From: Planctomycetota bacterium
Lineage (GTDB): Bacteria > Planctomycetota > Planctomycetia > Pirellulales > Pirellulaceae
Reading direction: 5' to 3'
Assembly (NCBI GenBank): GCA_026692885.1
Contig: JAPLNJ010000317.1
Span: 1-12,815 of the forward strand
Length of the DNA stretch: 12,815 nucleotides
Numbering within the stretch: position 1 is the first letter of the stretch; every line of letters starts with the position of its first letter. Made by a program: the position numbers and the translations under genes. Positions 5,502-12,815 of the stretch are shown piece by piece. The notes beneath the pieces were generated by a model. That model saw nothing but the letters and a program-made list of their open reading frames with translations, ran no database searches and was not told where the DNA came from.

Positions 5502-8500
5502 TCAAGGCCGGCTTCGCCAGGCGCAGGCCACGTCCTGAATGATGTCGGGCAATACGCCGTCTAGATCGGGGAAGCAAGCGTCCAGTTCCTGCTGGTTCCG
5601 ACGATCCGCCAAGACCAGTTGTACCCCAGCGAGTCGCGATTGTCGTGAGGCTCCCAGCAACTCGGCAAACACGGGCGTGTCAGATGCTGCGGCCGCGGCC
5701 TTCGACCGCGAGCTGTCCCAGCGTCGTTCCGGGGACGTGGCCCAACTCTCGGCGAGAGGGGCTGGCAGAAGCCTTCCCACCGTGATCGTCGGCTCAGCAC
5801 CGCTGGGTTCGCCTTCGCCGGAACGGGCGGAGGGGTTGTTGATGTAATTGATGACCGTCAGCACATCGGCTGGCGTGACGTAGTTGTCCCCATTCACGTC
5901 CAGGAAGGGCGCTGCCAAGTGCGAGAGATCGGGCGGCGTCGGCAGCGATGCCGCCACCGGGTGTGCGTTGATATAGATGATGAGCGTCAAGACGTCGATC
6001 GGTTCGACCCGGCCGTCGCCGGTTACGTCGCATGGCTTCGTCGTGTTTTGCGCTGGGTAGGGCAAGTACGTGACCACGTGTGCCCCACTGGTGGACGGCA
6101 AGTTGCCGTACCCCGCCGCGTCCTGAGCCACTTCGGCGGCGAGGCTGACGATGACCGTCCCGTTTCCCCTCAGCCCGCCGATGGCCACGTCGTACGTCGC
6201 GGGGCCGCCGGTTACTTCGACCACCGCAGTCCCCGGCGCGGAGCCGATCACGGTGACGTCATCGGCCACAAAACCGTTGACTGCCTGCGAGAACACGACG
6301 GCGAAGTGGATGGGCAGGCTACCGGTCCAAGTCGCCTGACCGGCCGCCGGATCGAGCGTCACCGTCGGAGCTGTTGCGACAAGCGAAACCGTCGTTTCCG
6401 CATCGGGGGTTGTCGTGGCGGCCTCGACGTGGCCCACGTTGTCGGTGGCCACGCTGGAGAAGGCGTACGTGTGCCCAAACTCGCCGGTAAAGGTCGCCGA
6501 CGTTTGCGTCGTCGCGTCCTGCCACTTCCACGGCGGGCCGGCGTCGGTCGTGACAAACACGTCGTACGCCCGAATCCCGGACCCACCCGCATCATCCTGG
6601 CCGGACCACTGCACAATGAACTGGGCCGTCGCGGTAGTCGCCGGAAGCGACTGAACGCTGCTGCTCGGCGCGACGGCGTCGATCGTGTTCAGGCATTCCA
6701 TAGCCGGGTCGGTGCCTTTGGCCGGATCGTGCGGATCGACTTGGTTGGTGGCGATGATCTCCGTGTAGTCGAACTGGATGAGGGCTACGTTGCGAATCTG
6801 CGTGCCGGTGGGCAGGCCAGGGGCTGCATCGACCGTGTAGGAGATGTGGCCCAGGCCGCGGCCGGTGCCGTCTTCGGGCGGCAGGAGGCCGACCAGCACG
6901 CTGGGCGGCAGGCCGGAATTGGGGTCGATCGAGTAGAAGTTGGCATACACCTGGCCGCTGTCGGACCGGATGCCCGCCTCGATCTGCACCTCGAAGTCCA
7001 CGCCGTTGTAGGTCATCGGCACGGTTTTCTCGAACTGCTGCGAGTTGCCCTCGACGGAGAACACCTGATCGCCGAACGCAATTTCGGTCAGCCGGAACGT
7101 TGTCCAATCCAGATCGCTGTCCAGTTGATCGGTGACCGAGACAACCTGCGCCGGAGCGGTCGCTGAGGATTCGTTCTCGAAGTCCACGCGGTAGGCCAGC
7201 GCGCCGTTGTCGCTGATAAAGCTGGCGGTGCCGAAACCGGCGGGGCCGGTTTTCTCGTTAGGGTCGTGGGAATTCGGGATGAGGATCACGCGAGAGTCAA
7301 CCGACCCCGTTGGTGGGTTGGGTAGCATGGGAACCACGCGGATTCCCGGAGCGTGCAGAGACCCGTACTGGAATTCCTCCCAAGAAACATAGATTGTTCT
7401 CTTGGGCTGAGGAATGACACGCATATCTGGGGCCACGATAACACCCTTCTCATAGTCATCCCATGTCACCGAAACATCTCGCGGGGGGGCAGCTGGCGGC
7501 TTCCATTTTCCGTCCTGCGAGTCAAGACTCCAATAGTTGTTCTGCAGAATCTCCTCTTGCAACCACAGGAGAACTTCGAATCCTTCCCCAATGCCCTGCG
7601 CCAAGCTCGAAGAGGACGACGAAGACAGACTTGGCGGAGGACTTGTGTCTGGCTGCCACCTACCTCTAAGGCCGAGAGGGTCGATGATTGAGTTCGGCTC
7701 GTTCCAACAATACGCGTACTGATTCAAACCTCCTTCTGTCCTAAACGGATCGGCAGTTAGGAAGCGTCCAAGGATGGTGTCAAACTCCCTTGCCCGCATG
7801 GAGTCATGGCCGTGTGAGTCTGCCATTACGCCATGCTGTCCGACGAATTGGAACAGATTGGAAATGCTTTCTTCGTGATGCAGCAGAGTACCGAATGGTG
7901 CGTAGGCATAGGAATTGACAATCACCAGGCTGTCAGTCGTCAACTCTGCCGCATTACCGATCGCATCAAACGTGTAGTAGGCAACGCTGCTGTCCGCCCT
8001 GATCTGTGAAGTCAAGCCGAAGCCGTAATGGTTGTTGGCGACAAGGTTGCCGCTCGCATCATATTCGCCCACGACGTTGCCAAGGCCGATGGGGTCAATG
8101 ACGTAGTGGGTGGTCGTGCCGTTTTCTGTGGTTGCGACGCGATTCCCCAGGGCGTCATACGTGTATTGCCACAAGTTGGTTCCGTCGTTAACCGCAGTAA
8201 GTCGGTTCTCGTCGTTGTAGGTGTAGGTCGTGCCGCCTTGCTGGATCAGGTTGCCATCGCGGTCGTAGGCGTAGGTGACGCCGCCGACCGTGACATACTG
8301 GTTCATGTTGTTGGTCGTGTATTCCGTCGTGACGCCGTTGATGATCGTGCGAATGCGGTTGCCCAGTGGGTCATAGACGTAGGTCTCGTCCTGGGCCGGA
8401 ATCATCGAGCCTTCGGCGGGCACGAACACGGCGTGGGTCAACTGGCCGATGTCGTCGTAGGTGTAGCTCCACGCCCCATCGAGCGTATTCATTGAAACTC

Positions 8501-11500
8501 GCTGGCCGCGAGAATCGTAGGTGTAGTCGAAACGCGAGAGGACGGAAGCGTCCGGCTTGTAGTTGATCAGGTGGAGCAGTTGCCCGGCGTGGTCGTAGTC
8601 GTAGGTGGTGAAGACACCGTTGCCGAGCGTCTTGAGGACCAATCGGCCCGCGGCATCGTAGGCGTAGTCCACCTCGCGCACACCGCTTTCGTTCTCGATG
8701 TCGTCCAGCCGGCCCACCGCGTCGTAGTGGTAGGTCAGCTGGTGTCCCAGTTGGTCGAGGCTCGATGCGCGCTGGCCAGCGGAGTTGTACGTAAACGCCA
8801 GCCAAAGTCTGCCGGGGTAATCGATTCGCGTCAGTTGCTCGGTGGCCGGGTCGTAGGTGAACGTGGTCGTGCCCGTGGCGTCGGTGGCGGTCTGGAGATT
8901 GCCGCGGGTGTCGTAGGTGTAATCCACGCGCGAACCATCGGCGTAGGTCTTGGAGAGCAGATGGCCATCGGTGTCATAGTCGTAGGCGACGACGTGGTCG
9001 TTGGGGTCGCCGGGCGTGGCGTTGCCTCGGCGGTTGGTCCAGACGCTCGGATCGCTGAGGTTGTCGGGATCGTTGTAAGCCCAGCTTTCGCGGCTGCCGT
9101 CGGCGTAGGTAATGGACGACAGGTTGCCGTGGCTGTCGTACGCATAACGCGTTGGATTGCCGTTGGCGTCGATGACGGAAGCGAGCCGGTTGTAGGTGTC
9201 GGTGTAGGTGAATCGGGTCACGCCGCCGTTGGCGTCGGTCGAGCGGACCACGTTGCCGTTGGCATCGTAGCCGTAGGTGCTGGCATGGCCGCTCGGATCG
9301 GTCACCGCGGTGAGGTTGTAGGCCGTGTCGTAGGCCATGCTGACGGCGTTGCCCAGTCCGTCTACGGTCTTCACCAGCAAGCCACGCTGGTCGAAGTAGA
9401 ATTGGCCGACATCGCCTGCAGCATTAGTGACGGTCACTTTGCCGGCGGAGTCATAGGCAAACTCCACGCGTTCGGCATTGTCGTCGCGGTAGATGGCGGC
9501 CGGTCGGCCCTGCGTGTCGTAGGTGAAGTATTGGTGAGTGAATGTGCTCACCTTCTCGCCGGGATAGGTGATTTCCTTCAGCGCGTGAAGCCGCGGTTTG
9601 TCCAGTGTATCGGTGGCGTAGGCGTAGGCGACGGTCCGTCCGTCGAAGTAATCCACGGAGGTCAGATGCTGGTTCGCGGCGTCATAGTGGAAGACCGTCT
9701 GCCGATTGTCGGGATCGGTGATCGTCGCGATGCGCCCGGCGGAGTTGTAGGCGATCTGCACGGTGTTGTCCGCTAACGCTTGCCCCGGTGCGTGGTGCGC
9801 GAGACTGGTCAGCAGCTGGCTCGTGTAGCCCAGGTCAATTTTGTAGCCGTTGGTGTCCTGGACGTAGTCGAGTTGGCCGTCCGCTTGGAAGGCGTACAGC
9901 AGTCCGTCGGCCTCACGCACATTGAACGCGCCTCCACCGGTAGCCGTCAGCGTGCCGTGATCGCCCGGCTGGGCAATGTAGCTGCCGGGGTGTCGGCTGT
10001 CGGGCTGGAACACACGTTGGGAGCCGGCTGGACCGTGCACGGTGACCGTGCCGTCGCTGGCCGTGGAGAGTTGATAATCCCAGTTGTCCGACCAGCCGTA
10101 TCCCAGCGTGCCCAGTTCGTAGCGTCGGGAGATCGGCTCGGAGAAGACGCGGCTGAATACGATCGGCAAGCCCGGCTCCTCGACGGTGGCGTCGACGGCG
10201 CTGGCCAACGTGCGAACCGGCCCAAGCCCGTCGGCCTGCTGGAACTCGAAGGCCAGCAGCTCGCTGACATCGGGCACCTGCGTGCCAAGCCGGCCCAGGT
10301 AGGCCTCGTTGTCGTCGAGCATGCGTTGGTAATCCGCCCAGGTCGATCCCACCTGCGCCACGAAGTTGGCCCAGATGGGATCCCAGGCCGCAGCGCTGAT
10401 GTAGACCGGACGCATCGAATCCTTGAGCCCGGACCAATCCACGGGGATGGTGTTGTCGGTGCCCAGTACACCGAGTTCGAAGCCGATGCTGTTGTTACTC
10501 AAGTCCCAAGGTTGTTCCAGTCCGCCGAACAGCACCCTGACTCGCCCTGATTCACCCGGCTGGAGCAAACCGCGAATCTTGCCGCTGGCCGTGAATTGCA
10601 CGGTATCGCTATAGCCGGATGCACGCGACGGCGGTGCCGGTACGAGGACGAGCATCCGCACGGACGGTTGCTGCGGGGACACCAATTTCATAAGTGCCCG
10701 GTTGGAACCGTGCAGAACCAAGAGCGGCGCCGGCATCGCCACGTCGCCCGTGTTGGTGTACTCGACGTAGAGGTCGCCGGTCGCGGCCAGGCCGAGCACG
10801 TTGGGCACGATCAGGTTGGTGACGAGCTTCGGTTGGCCCTGGTCGATCACTTGGAAGGCCTCGGGCAAGTCCGCGCTTCGCCCGTCGGAGCGTGCTACCC
10901 GCACCGAGTACCGGCCCACGGGCACTGCTCCAGCCGCAAAGGTCGCGGTCATCTGAGTGAACGAGTCGAAGGCTACGAGATTGGCCGTATAGGTTGTGTT
11001 GTCGGCGCCGACCAGCGTGACCACGGTGCCATTGTCAAAGCCCGACCCGGTCAGGGTGAGCGTCATCGCGGAGCCGTTACCATGGTGCTCCGGCGTGACC
11101 GCCGTCAGCAGTACCTCCGCGGCGATGGCCACCAGGGCGTAGCGGCTGGAGTTCGGAACATAGTCCCCGCGGACAAGGACGTACCACGTACCCGGAGTTG
11201 CCATCGGCACGAGCACCTGCTGGTCGGCCGCCGCAGACGCGGTGGAGCCGTAATCGTAGTCGGCGCGGGTCGGCGGCGCGCCATACTTCACGTAGAGTTC
11301 GTTCTGGTTCTTCGCCGCGGAGTCGTCTAACGTCAACGTCATCGGCACGCTAGCCGGGACGTGGACGCGGAAGAGCTGGGCTTGGCCACTGCCGACGAAG
11401 GTGCCATTGTAAGCTGTGCCGAGCGTCAGGTCGGTGTAGGCAGACTCGACGAGTTGGAATGCATAAACGCCACCGTATTGACCACCCGTGCCGTGGGCGG

Positions 11501-12815
11501 TCAGTGTGTAGCTGCCTGAACTGGGCAGCGTGAGTGTTTCCGAGTCGGTCGAGAGACTGCTGAAACCGGTCCAGCCAGCCGGGCCGGTCAGGTCGAAGAC
11601 GATCACCGAGCCTGATTCGTTAATCAGATCAAAGCGAACCTGCTGTCCCGCCGCGGCCGAGAAGGTCCAGCGGTCCACGCTGTAGGGCGTCTCGACGTGA
11701 CCGACTCGCTCCTGATTGAGAGTCAGCGGTGCAATATCGGGCGTGACATCCCAAGCGGTGAGCACGTAGTTACCTGTGGCAGACGCGTGTTCGGCAGACG
11801 CCCGGACTTGGACGCGATAGTTGCCGTCAGCGGGCAGGACCACGCTGTCCAACGTCACGATTTGCTGGTAGTCGGCGCCATAGGCCGTCGCCAGCACGTT
11901 GCCGGACGGATCCAGCAAGCGAAGTTCCGCGTAACCCAAGTACGGTTGGACCGGCGCCGGCGCTCCCCGGCTGCCGGGATTGGCGACCAGCGTGACGGAT
12001 CGGCCTGCCCGGCCGAAGAGAGCCCACTCATCCGCTTCGCCGCCCGCGCTGATCGTCCCCAGCGTCGACGCGCCCAAAGATATGGAACCGCCGTCCGAGA
12101 CCTGAATGATTGAACCGCCGACAATCGTTCCGTTGACTTGCGCTCCGCGGGCGTAGAGGTTCAGCCCATTCAAGTCCAGCGTGGCTCCCGACTCCACCAT
12201 TAGGGAGTTGACATAAATGGCCTCAGGGCCTATTCCGGCGGCGTTGTCCGATTCGTCCAGCAGTCTGACGTAAGTGCTATTGCTGAGCGTCAGCGTGCCA
12301 TAGGCAAAATTGCGGTTGAAACCCGCGGTAACTGGGCCGCGATCCTGGCTCATCACCTCGAAGACTTGCGGGGTCGTTGCAGTACCCGCCCCGTTTAGGA
12401 GAAACGTGCCCTGCGGGGAGTAGAGGTCGGCATTCTGGGTGTTGCCGAGCAATTGGCCGCTCAGCATGATCTCGCCGTCCGCCGTGCTGGCGAGCCGAGC
12501 CGAACCCGTGTTCGTCAGCGGTCCATTCAGCACCAGCATGCCGCCCGTCGCCGCCAGCGTCCCGTGGTTGCTCACGCTCTGGCCCTGCACCGTGATTACC
12601 TTGCCGGATACCTCCGCGCGGATCGTCCCTTGGTTGACCAACGACGCGGCCGTCGATCCACGGTTGGCATAGATGAACGCGTTGCTGTATCCGACGTACC
12701 CGCTGACCCCGCCGATCGTGATCCCGCTGCCCAGCGTCAGCGTCATCCCCGCGTCGAGCGCATACAGCCCCGTCGGCACCGTGCTGGTCCAGTAGTTGCC
12801 GTCGAAGTACGAGCC
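5502..12815 (-). CDS. Giant RHS/YD-repeat surface protein with dockerin, 5' end off the window
   Basis: A huge, probably exported protein; 2437 residues are visible and the frame stays open to the window edge, so the N-terminus and signal peptide are missing. Domains in order: beta-helix-like repeats (12815 to about 12040, e.g. LVNQGTIRAEV, VSNHGTLAATGG); three pre-peptidase-C-like beta-sandwiches (12038-11745, 11720-11442, 11435-11121); an IPT/TIG fold (11114-10842, with GSGFDNGT); a CARDB-like region (10832-10455); an RHS entry segment (about 10382-9903, LGYGWSDNWDYQL); YD repeats (9902-7920); an RHS core (7916-7662); a tip-like linker (7661-7275); a domain beginning SHDPNEKTGPAGFG (7274-6681), typical of planctomycete surface proteins; a fibronectin-III-like domain (6671-6405); an Ig-like domain (6371-6066); a dockerin (6035-5838); and a 111-residue tail. 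No recognisable toxin or immunity gene is present. Likely roles are adhesion, envelope structure or contact-dependent interaction, which is inference. GC drops sharply across the core and linker. Confidence 0.9.
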   Translation of the reverse strand, partial: GSYFDGNYWTSTVPTGLYALDAGMTLTLGSGITIGGVSGYVGYSNAFIYANRGSTAASLVNQGTIRAEVSGKVITVQGQSVSNHGTLAATGGMLVLNGPLTNTGSARLASTADGEIMLSGQLLGNTQNADLYSPQGTFLLNGAGTATTPQVFEVMSQDRGPVTAGFNRNFAYGTLTLSNSTYVRLLDESDNAAGIGPEAIYVNSLMVESGATLDLNGLNLYARGAQVNGTIVGGSIIQVSDGGSISLGASTLGTISAGGEADEWALFGRAGRSVTLVANPGSRGAPAPVQPYLGYAELRLLDPSGNVLATAYGADYQQIVTLDSVVLPADGNYRVQVRASAEHASATGNYVLTAWDVTPDIAPLTLNQERVGHVETPYSVDRWTFSAAAGQQVRFDLINESGSVIVFDLTGPAGWTGFSSLSTDSETLTLPSSGSYTLTAHGTGGQYGGVYAFQLVESAYTDLTLGTAYNGTFVGSGQAQLFRVHVPASVPMTLTLDDSAAKNQNELYVKYGAPPTRADYDYGSTASAAADQQVLVPMATPGTWYVLVRGDYVPNSSRYALVAIAAEVLLTAVTPEHHGNGSAMTLTLTGSGFDNGTVVTLVGADNTTYTANLVAFDSFTQMTATFAAGAVPVGRYSVRVARSDGRSADLPEAFQVIDQGQPKLVTNLIVPNVLGLAATGDLYVEYTNTGDVAMPAPLLVLHGSNRALMKLVSPQQPSVRMLVLVPAPPSRASGYSDTVQFTASGKIRGLLQPGESGRVRVLFGGLEQPWDLSNNSIGFELGVLGTDNTIPVDWSGLKDSMRPVYISAAAWDPIWANFVAQVGSTWADYQRMLDDNEAYLGRLGTQVPDVSELLAFEFQQADGLGPVRTLASAVDATVEEPGLPIVFSRVFSEPISRRYELGTLGYGWSDNWDYQLSTASDGTVTVHGPAGSQRVFQPDSRHPGSYIAQPGDHGTLTATGGGAFNVREADGLLYAFQADGQLDYVQDTNGYKIDLGYTSQLLTSLAHHAPGQALADNTVQIAYNSAGRIATITDPDNRQTVFHYDAANQHLTSVDYFDGRTVAYAYATDTLDKPRLHALKEITYPGEKVSTFTHQYFTYDTQGRPAAIYRDDNAERVEFAYDSAGKVTVTNAAGDVGQFYFDQRGLLVKTVDGLGNAVSMAYDTAYNLTAVTDPSGHASTYGYDANGNVVRSTDANGGVTRFTYTDTYNRLASVIDANGNPTRYAYDSHGNLSSITYADGSRESWAYNDPDNLSDPSVWTNRRGNATPGDPNDHVVAYDYDTDGHLLSKTYADGSRVDYTYDTRGNLQTATDATGTTTFTYDPATEQLTRIDYPGRLWLAFTYNSAGQRASSLDQLGHQLTYHYDAVGRLDDIENESGVREVDYAYDAAGRLVLKTLGNGVFTTYDYDHAGQLLHLINYKPDASVLSRFDYTYDSRGQRVSMNTLDGAWSYTYDDIGQLTHAVFVPAEGSMIPAQDETYVYDPLGNRIRTIINGVTTEYTTNNMNQYVTVGGVTYAYDRDGNLIQQGGTTYTYNDENRLTAVNDGTNLWQYTYDALGNRVATTENGTTTHYVIDPIGLGNVVGEYDASGNLVANNHYGFGLTSQIRADSSVAYYTFDAIGNAAELTTDSLVIVNSYAYAPFGTLLHHEESISNLFQFVGQHGVMADSHGHDSMRAREFDTILGRFLTADPFRTEGGLNQYAYCWNEPNSIIDPLGLRGRWQPDTSPPPSLSSSSSSSLAQGIGEGFEVLLWLQEEILQNNYWSLDSQDGKWKPPAAPPRDVSVTWDDYEKGVIVAPDMRVIPQPKRTIYVSWEEFQYGSLHAPGIRVVPMLPNPPTGSVDSRVILIPNSHDPNEKTGPAGFGTASFISDNGALAYRVDFENESSATAPAQVVSVTDQLDSDLDWTTFRLTEIAFGDQVFSVEGNSQQFEKTVPMTYNGVDFEVQIEAGIRSDSGQVYANFYSIDPNSGLPPSVLVGLLPPEDGTGRGLGHISYTVDAAPGLPTGTQIRNVALIQFDYTEIIATNQVDPHDPAKGTDPAMECLNTIDAVAPSSSVQSLPATTATAQFIVQWSGQDDAGGSGIRAYDVFVTTDAGPPWKWQDATTQTSATFTGEFGHTYAFSSVATDNVGHVEAATTTPDAETTVSLVATAPTVTLDPAAGQATWTGSLPIHFAVVFSQAVNGFVADDVTVIGSAPGTAVVEVTGGPATYDVAIGGLRGNGTVIVSLAAEVAQDAAGYGNLPSTSGAHVVTYLPYPAQNTTKPCDVTGDGRVEPIDVLTLIIYINAHPVAASLPTPPDLSHLAAPFLDVNGDNYVTPADVLTVINYINNPSARSGEGEPSGAEPTITVGRLLPAPLAESWATSPERRWDSSRSKAAAAASDTPVFAELLGASRQSRLAGVQLVLADRRNQQELDACFPDLDGVLPDIIQDVACAWRSRP
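5838..6035 (-). other. Dockerin type I domain of the giant protein
   Basis: Two EF-hand-like calcium loops, DVTGDGRVEPID and DVNGDNYVTPAD, are each followed by a helix (VLTLIIYIN and VLTVINYIN). This is the classic duplicated dockerin layout. No cohesin is visible in the window. In Planctomycetota such domains occur in many non-cellulosomal surface proteins, so cellulose binding should not be assumed. A tail of 111 residues follows, ending in an acidic-hydrophobic helix-like segment (LDGVLPDIIQDVACAW). Confidence 0.9.
7329..7475 (-). repeat. Diverged tandem repeat of 27 residues in the post-core linker
   Basis: Two in-frame copies encode VSVTWDDYEKGVIVAPDMRV (7475-7416, continuing IP to 7410) and IYVSWEEFQYGSLHAPGIRV (7394-7335, continuing VP to 7329). 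They match at V, W, G, AP, RV and P, with conservative changes between (DD/EE, Y/F, E/Q, M/I). The period is 27 codons. The DNA copies have diverged, so this is an old protein duplication rather than a recent DNA repeat. I do not recognise the motif. Confidence 0.7.
7662..7916 (-). other. RHS repeat-associated core domain with PxxxxDPxGL motif
   Basis: The segment has the signature spacing of the RHS core: Y-YAPFG, then FQFVGQHG, MRAREFDTILGRFLTADP, GLNQYAY and finally PNSIIDPLGL. The last matches PxxxxDPxGL, the autoproteolysis motif of enterobacterial Rhs proteins. In those proteins the toxin tip starts right after it. Here the frame continues for about 720 residues. A second DPIGL lies upstream at 8096-8082 and is part of a YD-type repeat. 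Confidence 0.85.
7920..9902 (-). repeat. YD (RHS) repeat array of the giant protein
   Basis: About twenty repeats of 20-25 residues follow the pattern x-Y-D-x-x-G-(N/R/Q)-(L/V), for example YGYDANGNVVRSTDANG, YAYDSHGNLSSITYADG, YTYDTRGNLQTATDATG and YTYDALGNRVATTENG. At the DNA level this shows as a recurring GTCGTAGGTGTA-like string on the plus strand. By analogy with Rhs and Tc toxins, these repeats wind into a beta-strand cocoon that encloses a C-terminal cargo. Confidence 0.92.

Noticed and set aside
5919..7166. Long plus-strand open frame (415 codons) opposite the giant gene
   Set aside because: Its product is Arg/Gly/Val-rich without domains, and it lies wholly antisense to recognisable dockerin and Ig-like coding sequence. 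High GC at third positions makes such shadow frames common.
7275..7661. A toxin domain in the post-core linker
   Set aside because: I recognise no nuclease, deaminase or protease motif, and no small immunity gene follows; the frame instead runs into structural domains.
8571..9776. Plus-strand open frame (401 codons) antisense to the YD repeats
   Set aside because: The Val/Gly repeats in its product are the mirror of the YD repeat DNA; it has no independent protein signature.
7920..9902. CRISPR-like array suggested by regularly spaced similar strings
   Set aside because: The repeats are imperfect, in frame, and encode YD motifs; there are no constant repeats with unique spacers.
12777..12779. 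GTG as the start of the giant gene
   Set aside because: The frame is open through the preceding 12 codons to the window edge with protein-like sequence (YFDGNYWTST) and no signal peptide follows the GTG, so the true start lies outside.

Overview
The window looks like a piece of a GC-rich Planctomycetota chromosome, probably of the Pirellulales type. This is inferred from gene content, not from a marker gene. The signs are a giant RHS/YD-repeat surface protein carrying pre-peptidase-like, IPT/TIG, Ig-like and dockerin domains, a secreted prenyltransferase/squalene-oxidase-fold protein, and a BatA/VWA membrane protein. All four genes lie on the minus strand, so transcription runs from high to low coordinates.

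Layout in transcription order: (1) 12815-5502, a giant gene whose 5' end lies beyond the window edge; 2437 codons are visible. (2) 5501-5364, a short spacer with a 7-bp hairpin that looks like its terminator. (3) 5363-4248, an aldose 1-epimerase (galM) carrying an extra in-frame stretch of about 20 residues whose DNA looks like an inserted short palindromic repeat. (4) 4247-3977, a 271-base spacer with two small hairpins just after galM. (5) 3976-2819 and 2798-225, a probable two-gene operon with a 20-base gap: a secreted alpha/alpha-toroid protein, then an 857-residue membrane-anchored BatA-like VWA protein. (6) 194-95, a near-perfect 34-base inverted repeat just past the end of that operon. 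Bases 1-94 show nothing I can support.

The giant protein reads as a mosaic: a beta-helix-like start, three pre-peptidase-type beta-sandwiches, an IPT/TIG fold, a CARDB-like region, about twenty YD repeats and an RHS core ending in the autoproteolysis-type motif PxxxxDPxGL. A low-GC tip-like segment follows, and then three further beta-rich domains, a dockerin and a tail. The RHS core is normally near the C-terminus with a toxin tip after it. Here about 720 residues follow it in frame, and GC falls to about 47% across the core and tip, against 60-77% in blocks sampled outside. That is the most interesting signal in the window. The second is the repeat family: one short motif (AAGGGGnCrGrT) occurs in the intergenic inverted repeat and twice inside the galM insertion.

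The genes do not form one pathway. GalM is housekeeping sugar metabolism, the toroid/BatA pair is a conserved-type envelope module of unknown job, and the giant gene is an accessory surface protein.
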